Assembly (NCBI RefSeq): GCF_002257695.2
Contig: NZ_CP155571.1
Direction: 5' to 3' (one strand)
From: Sporomusa acidovorans
GTDB lineage: Bacteria; Bacillota; Negativicutes; Sporomusales; Sporomusaceae
Length of the DNA: 64,000 nt
Part shown: positions 16,002 through 25,326 of the stretch, one piece after another
How positions within the stretch are numbered: position 1 is the first letter of the stretch
Layout: every line of letters begins with the position of its first letter
Program-made: the position numbers and the translations under genes
The notes under the pieces: model-generated
Seen by the model: only the letters and a program-made list of their open reading frames with translations
Databases searched by the model: none
What the model was told of the DNA's origin: nothing

Positions 16002-16679
16002 ATGATTGTTTCTATACACCAACCTGATTATATACCATATATAGGTTATTTTTATAAGATATCCTGCTCAGATGTATTTGTATTTTTAGATGATGCACAG
16101 TTTTCTAATGATAATATGCATCACTGGAACCGGATAAAAACCCCTCAAGGGGAACACCGTTTAAAGATACCGGTAGAGTATAAGTTCGGAGACCCTATTA
16201 CCCAAGTCCGTACAAAAGATGAACTAAACTGGAAGGAAAAGCATCTAAAAACAATACAGATGAACTATATGAAAGCACCCGCATTTCGGGAGATATTTCC
16301 GATGTTCAGAGAACTGCTGATGGCTCACTACGATAATCTTGCAGAAATGAATATCGCTATAAACCAATGGATATGTACAGGTTTTGGCCTACGGCCAAAA
16401 TATTATCGTAGTTCTGATATGAAGCTGCTCACGATAAAAGAGCAAAGGGTAATAGATATTTGCCTTGCGGTCGGAGGTAAAACGTATATTTCTGGAAACG
16501 GTGCCAGAGCTTATCAGATCGAGCAGCATTTCTCAGATAATGGGGTAACCCTTCAGTACACTAACTATCACCCTATTACCTACAAGCAGCTTTGGAAGGA
16601 ATTTATACCCAATATGTCTATTCTTGATTACTTATTCATTTATGGATTTAATTGGAATCACATTGATGAGGCTGTGTGA
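16002..16679 (+). CDS. WbqC-like family protein
   Basis: The 225-residue protein starts MIVSIHQPDYIPYIGYF and continues with DDAQFSNDNMHHWNRI, the hallmark of the WbqC-like family found in O-antigen and capsule loci. Its reaction is not established; it often accompanies DegT-type aminotransferases, as here with the next gene. ATG 16002 is chosen because AGGAG lies just upstream, whereas a start at 15978 would overlap the previous gene without a ribosome-binding site. Confidence 0.8.
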   Translation: MIVSIHQPDYIPYIGYFYKISCSDVFVFLDDAQFSNDNMHHWNRIKTPQGEHRLKIPVEYKFGDPITQVRTKDELNWKEKHLKTIQMNYMKAPAFREIFPMFRELLMAHYDNLAEMNIAINQWICTGFGLRPKYYRSSDMKLLTIKEQRVIDICLAVGGKTYISGNGARAYQIEQHFSDNGVTLQYTNYHPITYKQLWKEFIPNMSILDYLFIYGFNWNHIDEAV

Positions 16680-16686
16680 GGATTAG

Positions 16687-17667
16687 ATGGAGATTGGCAG
16701 TTTTATTGAAATGGAATTTCCTAGACAAAATGAGTACTATTCGGGACCTGGTATAGCGAGATTAAATAGCGGCAGGGCAGGAATTTTTCATGCAGCTCGT
16801 GTGCTAGAATGTAGTACAGTATTTCTTCCTTTTTATCAGTGTGATACGGTTAGAGACTTTCTTGTTAGGAAGGAAATTGGCGTCCGTTACTATTCGATTG
16901 ATGAAAAGTTTAACCCGTTGATACAGAAAATTCCTACTGATTCTGCCATAGTTATTGCCAATTATTTTGGCATAATGGGTCAGAGCAGGTTGGAAAATTT
17001 ATCAAGTAGGTATAAAAACGTGATAATTGATAACTCACAAGCCTTTTTTTCCAAACCACTTTCTGACTGTATCAGTGTGTATTCCGCAAGAAAGTTTATT
17101 GGTGTGCCGGATGGTGCTTATGTTATAGGAACTGGTACAGTTACACAGCTGGAAGAATATGAGCAGGACATCTCGTCTGATACCAGCCTATTTCTCCTGC
17201 AAAGAATCGAATATGGCTGTGCAGGCAAGAGCTATGAGGCAAAATTACTAAACGAGCAGCGAATTAATAATTCCGATATCAAAAAGATGTCAAAGTTAAC
17301 ACGCGCCATACTAGATGGAACCAACTATGATTTAATCAAAAAGAAACGTAGAGAAAACTTTGACATTGCTTGTAACTTATTTGGCGGAATTAATAAGATT
17401 AACCCAAGAATGTATTATGATGAAGACTGTATCCCCATGGTGTACCCTTTGGTGGTTGAGAACGATGATTTGCTTGCGAAGCTGTTAGCAAACAAAATTT
17501 ATCAAGGTCATTGGTGGAGTTATTTATTAGAAAGTTTACCAGAAGATTCGTATGAATATTGGCTATCAAAGTATATTATTCCAGTTACTATTGATCAGAG
17601 ATATGACAAAGCTGAGTTGGACTTCACAGCAAAAATAATTTATGAATTTTTGGATGGGATAAAGTGA
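16687..17667 (+). CDS. DegT/DnrJ-like PLP-dependent sugar aminotransferase, divergent
   Basis: This 326-residue protein resembles the DegT/DnrJ/EryC1 fold but is shorter and diverged. LNSGRAGIFHA matches the cofactor-phosphate entrance, IIDNSQAFF the Asp position, and YSARKFIGVPDGAY the PLP lysine. With the WbqC-like partner directly upstream it probably makes an amino sugar for the polymer (inference). The stop overlaps the next gene's start by four bases, indicating translational coupling. Identity as an active aminotransferase is less certain than the fold. Confidence 0.65.
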   Translation: MEIGSFIEMEFPRQNEYYSGPGIARLNSGRAGIFHAARVLECSTVFLPFYQCDTVRDFLVRKEIGVRYYSIDEKFNPLIQKIPTDSAIVIANYFGIMGQSRLENLSSRYKNVIIDNSQAFFSKPLSDCISVYSARKFIGVPDGAYVIGTGTVTQLEEYEQDISSDTSLFLLQRIEYGCAGKSYEAKLLNEQRINNSDIKKMSKLTRAILDGTNYDLIKKKRRENFDIACNLFGGINKINPRMYYDEDCIPMVYPLVVENDDLLAKLLANKIYQGHWWSYLLESLPEDSYEYWLSKYIIPVTIDQRYDKAELDFTAKIIYEFLDGIK

Positions 17668-18803
17668 AGAAGGTATTACTATTAGCACCTATGTCGTCTG
17701 TACATGAACGATTTAATAAAGTCAATATTAATATTTTGAAAGACCTGCAGTGTGAAATACACATTGCTGCAAATTTTGAGCATGGTACTAATGAAACTAT
17801 ACAACATAACTTACGCTATAAAAAACAAATTGAGTATCAAGGAATTGTGGTGCATCAAATGCCATTTCAGCGCAGCTCTTTAATAAAAAACTTAGCCGTA
17901 ATTAAAATTTGTCGAGAGCTATTCAAAAAAGAAAAATTTGATATGATTCATGCTCATACAGAAACGGGTGGCTTAATAACTCGAATAGCTATGTCTAGTA
18001 ACAGCACTACAAAATACGTGTTTACGCCGCATGGAATGTCATTTTATAAGGGTAGTTCATTAAAAAGCTGGATGTTATATTACCCGATCGAAAAATGGAT
18101 TTGTGATAAGATGGTCGCTGTAATGGCAATGAATCAAGAAGAATTAGAAGTGCTAAAAAAGTGGAATAAAAATAATGAAAGATATATTCATGGCATAGGC
18201 TTTGATGTAAATGCAATACAAAAAACAATTGTGAATAAAAATGTTAAAAGAGCCGAATTAGGAATTCCACAAGAATCTTTCCTTATATTATCAATTGGCG
18301 AACTAAACGAAAATAAAAACCATGAAACAATAATTAGAGCATTAGCAAAAATTAAAGCACCTAATTTATATTACTTGATTTGTGGAGAAGGACACTTGAA
18401 AAGCTATCTTGAGGATATTTGTAATTCATATAATTTATCAAATAAGATAATTTTTGCGGGATATCGTAGAGATATTTCTGAGATTGTACACATAGCTGAC
18501 TTGTTTGCGTTTGCTTCATATCATGAAGGGTTGCCTGTTTCAGTGATGGAAGCAATGGCAGCCGGATTACCTATTGTTTGTTCTAAAATTCGGGGTAATA
18601 TCGATTTGCTTGAGGACGGCAAAGGCGGTTACTTGTGTAAGCCGGGTGATGTCGATTCATTCGCAGAAAAATTGAATCTATTGATTTATAAAGAGGAACA
18701 AAGAAAGAAGATGGCAAGAACTAATTTAGAAAATATACAAAAGTTCAGTAAAGATGTTGTCTATGTCGAGACAAATCAAATTTATAGGGAGATATTGATG
18801 TGA
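17664..18803 (+). CDS. Glycosyltransferase family 4
   Basis: The 379-residue GT-B enzyme has an N-terminal acceptor domain with the HAHTETGGLITR segment. Its C-terminal donor domain carries LSIGELNENKNHE, ICGEGHLKSYLE and SYHEGLPVSVMEAMAAGLPIV, the E-x7-E region of GT4 enzymes. It adds a sugar to the growing lipid-linked repeat unit on the cytoplasmic face. GTG 17664 overlaps the previous gene, and the next glycosyltransferase overlaps its end, so these genes form a tight unit. Confidence 0.87.
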   Translation: MKKVLLLAPMSSVHERFNKVNINILKDLQCEIHIAANFEHGTNETIQHNLRYKKQIEYQGIVVHQMPFQRSSLIKNLAVIKICRELFKKEKFDMIHAHTETGGLITRIAMSSNSTTKYVFTPHGMSFYKGSSLKSWMLYYPIEKWICDKMVAVMAMNQEELEVLKKWNKNNERYIHGIGFDVNAIQKTIVNKNVKRAELGIPQESFLILSIGELNENKNHETIIRALAKIKAPNLYYLICGEGHLKSYLEDICNSYNLSNKIIFAGYRRDISEIVHIADLFAFASYHEGLPVSVMEAMAAGLPIVCSKIRGNIDLLEDGKGGYLCKPGDVDSFAEKLNLLIYKEEQRKKMARTNLENIQKFSKDVVYVETNQIYREILM

Positions 18804-19882
18804 TGCCGGGAAAACAAAATTTTATCAGCTCTCCTCCTAAAATCAGCATTATCGTACCAGTATACGATGTGGAACTATATCTTAGACAGTGTTTAGATAG
18901 TCTTGTGAATCAAACTTTGGAAAATATTGAAATTATATGTATTAATGATGGAAGTCCGGATAATTCAATAGGAATATTAAACGAATATGCTCAAAATGAT
19001 TCTAGAATAATGGTTATTAACCAAAAGAATATGGGTTTATCTGGTGCAAGAAATAGGGGGTTAAAAGTAGCAACTGGTGAATATATTATGTTTGTTGATG
19101 GTGACGATTGGGTTGACTTAAATATTTGTGAGAAATTATATGGCACTGCGAGTTTAGAAAACGCTGATTGTGTCATGTGTTCCTATGTAAAGGAGTTCAA
19201 AAATAGATCCGTAGTCAATCACATTTTTAAGGAAGAATATTTGGTATTAGAGAAAAACGAAACAAAATATAGATTCCATAGAAGATTATTCGGTCTTGTA
19301 GAAAAGGAATTAAGTAGACCGGAGGATTGTGATTTAATTGTGTCTGCTTGTATGCAACTTTATAGAAGAGAAATTGCCGCAAGTGTAGACTTTCTCGATA
19401 CAAAACTAATTGGAACAGAAGATGCTTTATTCCAAATTTATGTTTATTATTACTTTGCTAAATTTGTTTATATAGATATGCCGCTATACCATTACCGAAA
19501 AACAAATCAATCTTCTTTAACATCTACACATAAGACAGATTTATTTGAAAGATGGCAAAATTTATATGATATTATGCAAGATTTCATATATAAATACTGT
19601 GATGAACCTGTTTATCATGAGGCGCTTGATAATAGAATAGTGTTTAGCATGATTGGATTGGGCTTAAATGAAATTTATGCATCTGAAAAATCAATAATTA
19701 AAAAGGCCAGGCGCTTAAAGAACATGTTAGAAACAGAACGATACCGCGAAGCATATGAAAGATTTAAATTCAAATGTTTACCGTTAAAATGGAAGATGTT
19801 TTTTGGATTATGCAAATTTAAACTTACGCTTGCTTTGGTCTTTATGCTCTTGGCAGTTGAGTATTTAAGAAAAAGGCAGTAG
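18800..19882 (+). CDS. Glycosyltransferase family 2
   Basis: The 360-residue GT-A enzyme begins ISIIVPVYDVELYLRQCLDS and carries INDGSPDNS, GLSGARNRGL and the metal-binding MFVDGDDWVD motif, all standard for GT2 family members. The C-terminal part is longer than the minimal domain and has a hydrophobic segment near the end that may hold it at the membrane. The start is GTG 18800 or ATG 18803, overlapping the previous stop. Confidence 0.87.
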   Translation: MMPGKQNFISSPPKISIIVPVYDVELYLRQCLDSLVNQTLENIEIICINDGSPDNSIGILNEYAQNDSRIMVINQKNMGLSGARNRGLKVATGEYIMFVDGDDWVDLNICEKLYGTASLENADCVMCSYVKEFKNRSVVNHIFKEEYLVLEKNETKYRFHRRLFGLVEKELSRPEDCDLIVSACMQLYRREIAASVDFLDTKLIGTEDALFQIYVYYYFAKFVYIDMPLYHYRKTNQSSLTSTHKTDLFERWQNLYDIMQDFIYKYCDEPVYHEALDNRIVFSMIGLGLNEIYASEKSIIKKARRLKNMLETERYREAYERFKFKCLPLKWKMFFGLCKFKLTLALVFMLLAVEYLRKRQ

Positions 19883-19981
19883 GGATTATATTTTTCAAGT
19901 GATAAGACAAGCTATGCTCTTCAAATGTTGCGGAATAATTGATCAAAATAACAACAAAATTTAGATGTTTTGGAGGTAATT

Positions 19982-21124
19982 ATGCAGCCAATTAGAGTTC
20001 TGAATTTATTTACAATCATGAACCGTGGTGGGGCAGAAACGATGGTAATGAATTTATATCGTCAGATAGACCGTACTAAAATCCAATTTGATTTTATGGT
20101 GTACTACCAAGAACGAGGAAGCTATGATGATGAAATAGAATCGATGGGAGGCAAAATTTATCGGATGCCAAAACTTCGATTTTTAAATTTATATAGATAT
20201 ACAAAATGTCTAAAAACATTTTTTTATGAACATAAGGAATATAAGATTTTACACGGGCATATGGGAGAAACGGGTTTTTTTGTATACAGAGAGGCAAGCA
20301 GACAAGGTGTTCCGATTATTATAGTCCATTCTCATTGTGCAAATTCACCGATAAAAGGTATTCAAATCCACGCTCGAATAAAAAAAATGATAAAGATCAC
20401 TTTTGAGCAATTAATGTGGAGGTATGTGACCGATGGATTTGCATGTGGCTATGCAGCTAGAGATGCTTTATTTGGTTCTAAAAGTAAGCCAGCAATTATT
20501 CTAAATAATGCAATCGATACAGAAAAATTTGTTTATAATTCTCAAATCGCTTATGAAGTGAAAACAAAACTTGGCATCAAGAATAAGTTCGTTATAGGAC
20601 ACGTTGGCAGGATGGATGTAAATAAAAATCAATGGTTTATAGTTGATATTTTTAAATGTATTCATGATAAAAATCCTGATACAGTTTTACTTCTAATCGG
20701 GGACGGTGAATTAAAAAGAAAAATAGCATCTAAAATTAAAAAACTAAATCTTAATGATAGTGTGATTTTAACGGGTGTACGTTCTGATATTCCTAATTTG
20801 ATGCAGGCAATAGATGTATTTTTATTTCCTTCGCTCTATGAAGGAGTTCCTGTTGCAGTTATTGAGGCACAGGCAGCAGGCTTACCATGTATTTTGTCTG
20901 ATGCAATTTCAAAAGAGACCAATATAGTTGGTCAATGTCAGTTTATATCGTTAAATAAACCACCTCACGAATGGGCTAAGATAGTTCTCAAATATGAAAG
21001 AGGATTCAAAAGGAAGGATATGCAAGTTGAGTTTGGCAAGGCTGGTTATGATATAAAAACGACTGCAAAGTGGCTAGAAGAATATTATTTAAAAAAATAT
21101 GTAGAGTTGAAGGATATGAAATGA
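19982..21124 (+). CDS. Glycosyltransferase family 4
   Basis: The 380-residue GT-B enzyme has MNRGGAETMVMNLYRQI at its N-terminus (the nucleotide-proximal GG-E motif). The donor domain includes IGHVGRMDVNKNQ, LLIGDGELK and SLYEGVPVAVIEAQAAGLP. It resembles the EpsF/CapM-type transferases of capsule clusters. ATG 19982 follows GGAGG. Its stop overlaps the polymerase start (ATGA), so the two are coupled. Confidence 0.87.
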   Translation: MQPIRVLNLFTIMNRGGAETMVMNLYRQIDRTKIQFDFMVYYQERGSYDDEIESMGGKIYRMPKLRFLNLYRYTKCLKTFFYEHKEYKILHGHMGETGFFVYREASRQGVPIIIVHSHCANSPIKGIQIHARIKKMIKITFEQLMWRYVTDGFACGYAARDALFGSKSKPAIILNNAIDTEKFVYNSQIAYEVKTKLGIKNKFVIGHVGRMDVNKNQWFIVDIFKCIHDKNPDTVLLLIGDGELKRKIASKIKKLNLNDSVILTGVRSDIPNLMQAIDVFLFPSLYEGVPVAVIEAQAAGLPCILSDAISKETNIVGQCQFISLNKPPHEWAKIVLKYERGFKRKDMQVEFGKAGYDIKTTAKWLEEYYLKKYVELKDMK

Positions 21125-22431
21125 GTATATTTCTTTTATTTACCATTATAGAGGGATTATTATTATATTTTATTAAAATTAATGGGTTACATTTAAATGG
21201 AGATGTTATTTCGTGGATTATTATTACTCTTTCTTCTATCGGGTTATTTACGTCTGTTTTGTATAAATATAAGAGACCAACGGATTCGTTTTTTGTTACT
21301 GTATTGTGCCTGGCTTATGTACTTAGGATTTTTGCCTTGTTGTGGGATATTTACGCACGTGACATTTGGCTATTGCCTAATAGTGGACTTGATTCTGAGT
21401 TCTTTCAGAATTCCGCTTTAGATTTTGCAATATATAATGATAGTAATGCTGGTATGGTGACGAAAACATTTGGTTTATTTTATCGTTATTTCGGTGAATA
21501 CAGGATATTACTACAGTATCTAAACTTACTTTGTTCTATTTTTACAATAATGCTTTGCAATTCAATATTTAACAGATTAGAAATATCGGATAAATCAAAA
21601 AAGATTGGGTTATTTTTAATTTCTTTCCTTCCTAATTACATAATTTTATCAGTTATTCTTTTGCGAGAGTCATTGATGATTTTTATTTTAGCCTTGTCCT
21701 TGTATTTTTTTATCAGGTGGTGGAAGTCGGGCGTAATTGCTAACTTTGTATTAGCTTGCGCATTATCTTTTTTTGCGGCCATGTATCATAGTGGTGGTAT
21801 AACAAATGCAATAGGTTATGCCGTTGTATATGTTTTTTATAATCATAAAAAAAAGGACTTTCAATTTTCTTTTAAATCAATTGTTTCAGGTACGCTATTA
21901 CTAACGTTATTTCTGGCTACTTTCATTAATTATGGCAATGTTTTTTTTGGCTATGTAAATCGCGTAGACTCTGTATCTGTCATAACAACTAAGGTTGTTG
22001 ATGCGGGTGGCGGTAGATCTGGATACGATCATATTGGTGGGGCAAATGTGACATCGCTTAGTGAACTTTTACTATATACCCCAATTAGAATGCTCTACTT
22101 TGTTGCGTCTCCGTTGCCATGGGATTGGCGAGGAATTAACGATATTATTGCATTTGTCTTTAGTAGTATGTTTTATTTTTTAGTGCTGTATATGGCTTTA
22201 AAAGTATTAAAATCTGTCAACATAGTAATGGAAAAAAAGACACTTATCATCGCCTTATTAATTATAAATTTATTTGGTATGGCATTATTTGCTTGGGGAG
22301 TTAGCAATGCCGGAACAGCCTTAAGACATAGAGACAAATATATAGCTCAGTACGTGATCCTACTAACAATATGTTTAACCGTGAAGTCTAAAAGTTTAAA
22401 AGGCATAAGAAGTATTAAAAATAATGCATGA
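21121..22431 (+). CDS. EpsG/Wzy-like polysaccharide polymerase
   Basis: This 436-residue, very hydrophobic protein has roughly ten or more predicted membrane segments and a large extracytoplasmic loop (about residues 285-325). Segments such as SFLPNYIILSVILLRESLM match the EpsG/O-antigen polymerase group. It would polymerise repeat units on the outer face of the inner membrane. The ATG overlaps the preceding TGA. Polymerases are poorly conserved, so the assignment relies on topology and cluster position. Confidence 0.75.
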   Translation: MSIFLLFTIIEGLLLYFIKINGLHLNGDVISWIIITLSSIGLFTSVLYKYKRPTDSFFVTVLCLAYVLRIFALLWDIYARDIWLLPNSGLDSEFFQNSALDFAIYNDSNAGMVTKTFGLFYRYFGEYRILLQYLNLLCSIFTIMLCNSIFNRLEISDKSKKIGLFLISFLPNYIILSVILLRESLMIFILALSLYFFIRWWKSGVIANFVLACALSFFAAMYHSGGITNAIGYAVVYVFYNHKKKDFQFSFKSIVSGTLLLTLFLATFINYGNVFFGYVNRVDSVSVITTKVVDAGGGRSGYDHIGGANVTSLSELLLYTPIRMLYFVASPLPWDWRGINDIIAFVFSSMFYFLVLYMALKVLKSVNIVMEKKTLIIALLIINLFGMALFAWGVSNAGTALRHRDKYIAQYVILLTICLTVKSKSLKGIRSIKNNA

Positions 22432-22476
22432 TGTTTTTTGAGCAGTCAATTGGTTATTTAACGTTAGGAGGAAGCA

Positions 22477-23445
22477 ATGAAAAAAATTATACTTTTTGAC
22501 ACATCTGTAGCAACCGCTAATAAAGGTGATGAGATTATTATGGAGGCCTCTAGAAAAGCAATACATAGCATAACAAAAAACAGCTTTGTAATGACGATGC
22601 CTACCCATACTCCCATATTTCACTGGTATCAAACTACTAGGCGAAATTCGTTGGTAACAGATCTAAATAATATAGACTATAAATTTGTTTGTGGAACGAA
22701 TTTATTATCAACAAACATGATATCACCATGGCCATCATGGAATATTAATCTATTTAATTGTAAACCAATCAAAGATTGTATATTACTTGGTGTAGGGTGT
22801 GGAATAATCAGTAACAAAATTAATTATTATACAAGAAAATTGTATCGCTCAATACTATCACACGATTTTATTCATAGCGTACGTGATAATATAACTAAAG
22901 AAATGCTCAGTTCACTAGGATTTAAAGCAATCAATACTGGTTGTACAACTATTTGGTCCCTGGATTCGAATTTGTGCAACCAGATACCGCATAATAAGGC
23001 CAAAGCTGTCGTATTTACACTGACTGATTATTTCAAAGACAGAAATAATGATCAAAAACTAATTAATGTTTTAAAGGAAAATTATGAGGAAATATATTTT
23101 TGGCCACAAGGATTGGGAGACTATGAATACTTTCATACTCTAGATGAGATTGGTGATATTTCAATTATACCGCCCAGTATTTGTGAATATGCCAAGATAC
23201 TTGAAAAAGATATAGATTATGTTGGAACTCGGCTTCATGGTGGGATCTATGCTATGCAACATAAAAAGCGTTCAATAATTATTGTTGTAGATCATCGCGC
23301 AAGGGAAATGAACAAAACATATAAATTGAATTGTATCGAAAGAAACAATTTAGATCAATTATCGGGTTTTATAAATTCTAGTATTAGTACACAGATTAAT
23401 CCTAAACAAAAAAATATTGAAGTATGGCTTAGTCAATTCAAATAA
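22477..23445 (+). CDS. Polysaccharide pyruvyl transferase family protein
   Basis: The 322-residue protein starts KKIILFDTSVATANKGDEII, the N-terminal pattern of the pyruvyl transferase family. It has a C-terminal DYVGTRLHGGIYAM motif with the conserved RLHG. Members add ketal-linked pyruvate to capsule sugars using phosphoenolpyruvate, giving the polymer negative charge. AGGAGG precedes the start. It lies between polymerase and flippase, as expected for a modifying enzyme. Confidence 0.82.
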   Translation: MKKIILFDTSVATANKGDEIIMEASRKAIHSITKNSFVMTMPTHTPIFHWYQTTRRNSLVTDLNNIDYKFVCGTNLLSTNMISPWPSWNINLFNCKPIKDCILLGVGCGIISNKINYYTRKLYRSILSHDFIHSVRDNITKEMLSSLGFKAINTGCTTIWSLDSNLCNQIPHNKAKAVVFTLTDYFKDRNNDQKLINVLKENYEEIYFWPQGLGDYEYFHTLDEIGDISIIPPSICEYAKILEKDIDYVGTRLHGGIYAMQHKKRSIIIVVDHRAREMNKTYKLNCIERNNLDQLSGFINSSISTQINPKQKNIEVWLSQFK

Positions 23446-23470
23446 TTAAGAAATTTAAAGGAAAGTTTAA

Positions 23471-24907
23471 ATGAACAAATCAAAGTATCTTTTAAAAAAC
23501 ACTATTTTGTTTTCTATTGGAAATTTTGGCTCTAAGTTTTTAACTTTCTTTCTTGTTCCAATCTATACCTTATATTTGTCAACAGAAGAATTGGGGATGG
23601 TAGATTTAATACAAAGTACAATGAATTTATTAATTCCGCTACTTTCACTAGGCTTATCTGAAGCAACAATAAGATTTATAATGGATAAAAGTACAGATAA
23701 TGCGCAGGTATTGTCTTTCTCATTGTATGTAATATTTATTGGAACAGCTATTCTGGTTGTAATAACTCCGTTTATATATTTGGTAACCGAATTCTCCAAC
23801 TATATTTTATATTTTCCTTTTATTTACTTTTCTACAGCCGGCAAAGGAGTTCTGTCACAATTCATTAGAGGAAAAGAAAAAGTGAAGCTTTATGTTTTTG
23901 ATAGTCTAATTACGGCAATCTCATTATTGTCTTTTACAATTATATTCTTAACTTGGCTGAGGCTTGGGGCACATGGTTTCCTTTTATCATGGGGATTATC
24001 AAATGTGGTTTCATGTATTTTTCTTTTAATTTCTGGAAAAATTTTTCGAGATATAATAAATCTTTCGGCAATATCAAAAGAAATAGCAAGACCAATGTTA
24101 CACTATGGATTACCGTTAGTTCCGAATTACCTTTCGTGGTGGATTACAAGTCTGTCTGGCAGATATTTTGTTACTATGTTTTGGGGATTCGCGGTAAATG
24201 GACTTTACTCGATTGCATACCGGGTACCTTCGATAATGGGTGTTTTTGTTGAAGTGTTTATGCAGGCATGGCAGCTTTCTGCCATAAAAGAATATGAAGG
24301 CGATCGGGATAAAAATTTCTATAGTGAAGTATACAAATTCTACTGTACTATTACATTTTTAGTTAGTTCTGGACTGATTCTTTGTTCCAAGTTGGTAGCC
24401 TTATTATTATTTCAAAATGAGTTTTATATAGCCTGGAGGTATGTACCGCTCTTAATGTGTGCCTTTACTATTGGAAATTTACAGACTTATTTGGGAAGTT
24501 TATATACTGCAGCAAAAAAGACTAAAAAGGTTTTTGTAACAACTATGACTGGTGCATTTACCAATATTGTTTTGAATATGGTACTAACTCCCTTATATGG
24601 AGTGTATGGTTCAATAATTGCAATATATATTAGCTATACAGTCATATATGCCTACCGCTTAGTAGATTTATCAAAATTTATGAATATGGAATTTAACTTA
24701 AAAAGAGTGAACGTTTCCCTGGTGGTTATTACTACCCAAGCAACACTTGTTACTCTCGATTTTAACTTATCAATGTTGTTTAGCCTAGTAGGATTTATTT
24801 TAATTATTATCTTTCATATAAAGGGAATTATTGGCATGTTTGATGCGGGATGCAGATACGTTAAAGGGTTTAAAAATAATATAAAAGCTATATATACGAA
24901 AGTGTAA
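23471..24907 (+). CDS. Wzx-type oligosaccharide flippase
   Basis: The 478-residue membrane protein has about 12-14 helices and the N-terminal KNTILFSIGNFGSKFLTFFL typical of the polysaccharide transporter/MATE-like flippases. It moves undecaprenyl-linked repeat units across the inner membrane for the polymerase. This is the last intact gene of the cluster. A truncated acyltransferase and a strong terminator follow. Confidence 0.86.
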   Translation: MNKSKYLLKNTILFSIGNFGSKFLTFFLVPIYTLYLSTEELGMVDLIQSTMNLLIPLLSLGLSEATIRFIMDKSTDNAQVLSFSLYVIFIGTAILVVITPFIYLVTEFSNYILYFPFIYFSTAGKGVLSQFIRGKEKVKLYVFDSLITAISLLSFTIIFLTWLRLGAHGFLLSWGLSNVVSCIFLLISGKIFRDIINLSAISKEIARPMLHYGLPLVPNYLSWWITSLSGRYFVTMFWGFAVNGLYSIAYRVPSIMGVFVEVFMQAWQLSAIKEYEGDRDKNFYSEVYKFYCTITFLVSSGLILCSKLVALLLFQNEFYIAWRYVPLLMCAFTIGNLQTYLGSLYTAAKKTKKVFVTTMTGAFTNIVLNMVLTPLYGVYGSIIAIYISYTVIYAYRLVDLSKFMNMEFNLKRVNVSLVVITTQATLVTLDFNLSMLFSLVGFILIIIFHIKGIIGMFDAGCRYVKGFKNNIKAIYTKV

Positions 24908-24954
24908 TACAAAAAATGCTCCAGGAAATGGATTTTTTCTTTTCACCAAAAACA

Positions 24955-25243
24955 TACAAAAGTAACAAACAACATTTATCAGTTTTTAAATCGTCATAAC
25001 TTCACTGTTTATTTATTTCATGCCCCTGTTATTTACGTTATTTCCAGTAGACTAGCCGATAAAATGATTTCTCCTTATTTTTTGGTGGGTATATGTTTTG
25101 GTGGTAGCTTACTTGTATGTTTTTTGTTATCAAAGATTATAGAAAAATCGCGTTTCCTACAAATAGCGACGGGTCAAAACTATTCACGCGAAATGCACAT
25201 GCCGGCATGGTCGAAAACAGACTGGGAGAGCTATAAAGCATAG
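24955..25243 (+). pseudogene. C-terminal remnant of an acyltransferase-3 (OafA-like) membrane protein
   Basis: A frame ending at TAG 25241-25243 reads NNIYQFLNRHNFTVYLFHAP, then two hydrophobic helices and a short polar tail. The YLFHxP motif is characteristic of the last part of membrane acyltransferase-3 proteins that acetylate sugars. No start codon or upstream domain exists in this frame, so most of the gene has been deleted next to the flippase gene. Confidence 0.6.
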
Positions 25244-25260
25244 CTTTCCCAGTCTGTCTT
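25217..25260. terminator. Bidirectional terminator between the exopolysaccharide cluster and the convergent beta-helix gene
   Basis: A 16-bp stem with one mismatch (25219-25234 with 25240-25255) overlaps the acyltransferase stop codon. It can end both converging transcripts. Confidence 0.75.
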
Positions 25261-25326
25261 CGATAACAATAAACATTATTAACAGTATAGAAGTGAACTA
25301 TTATTTTAATAGAAACTAAAGAAAGT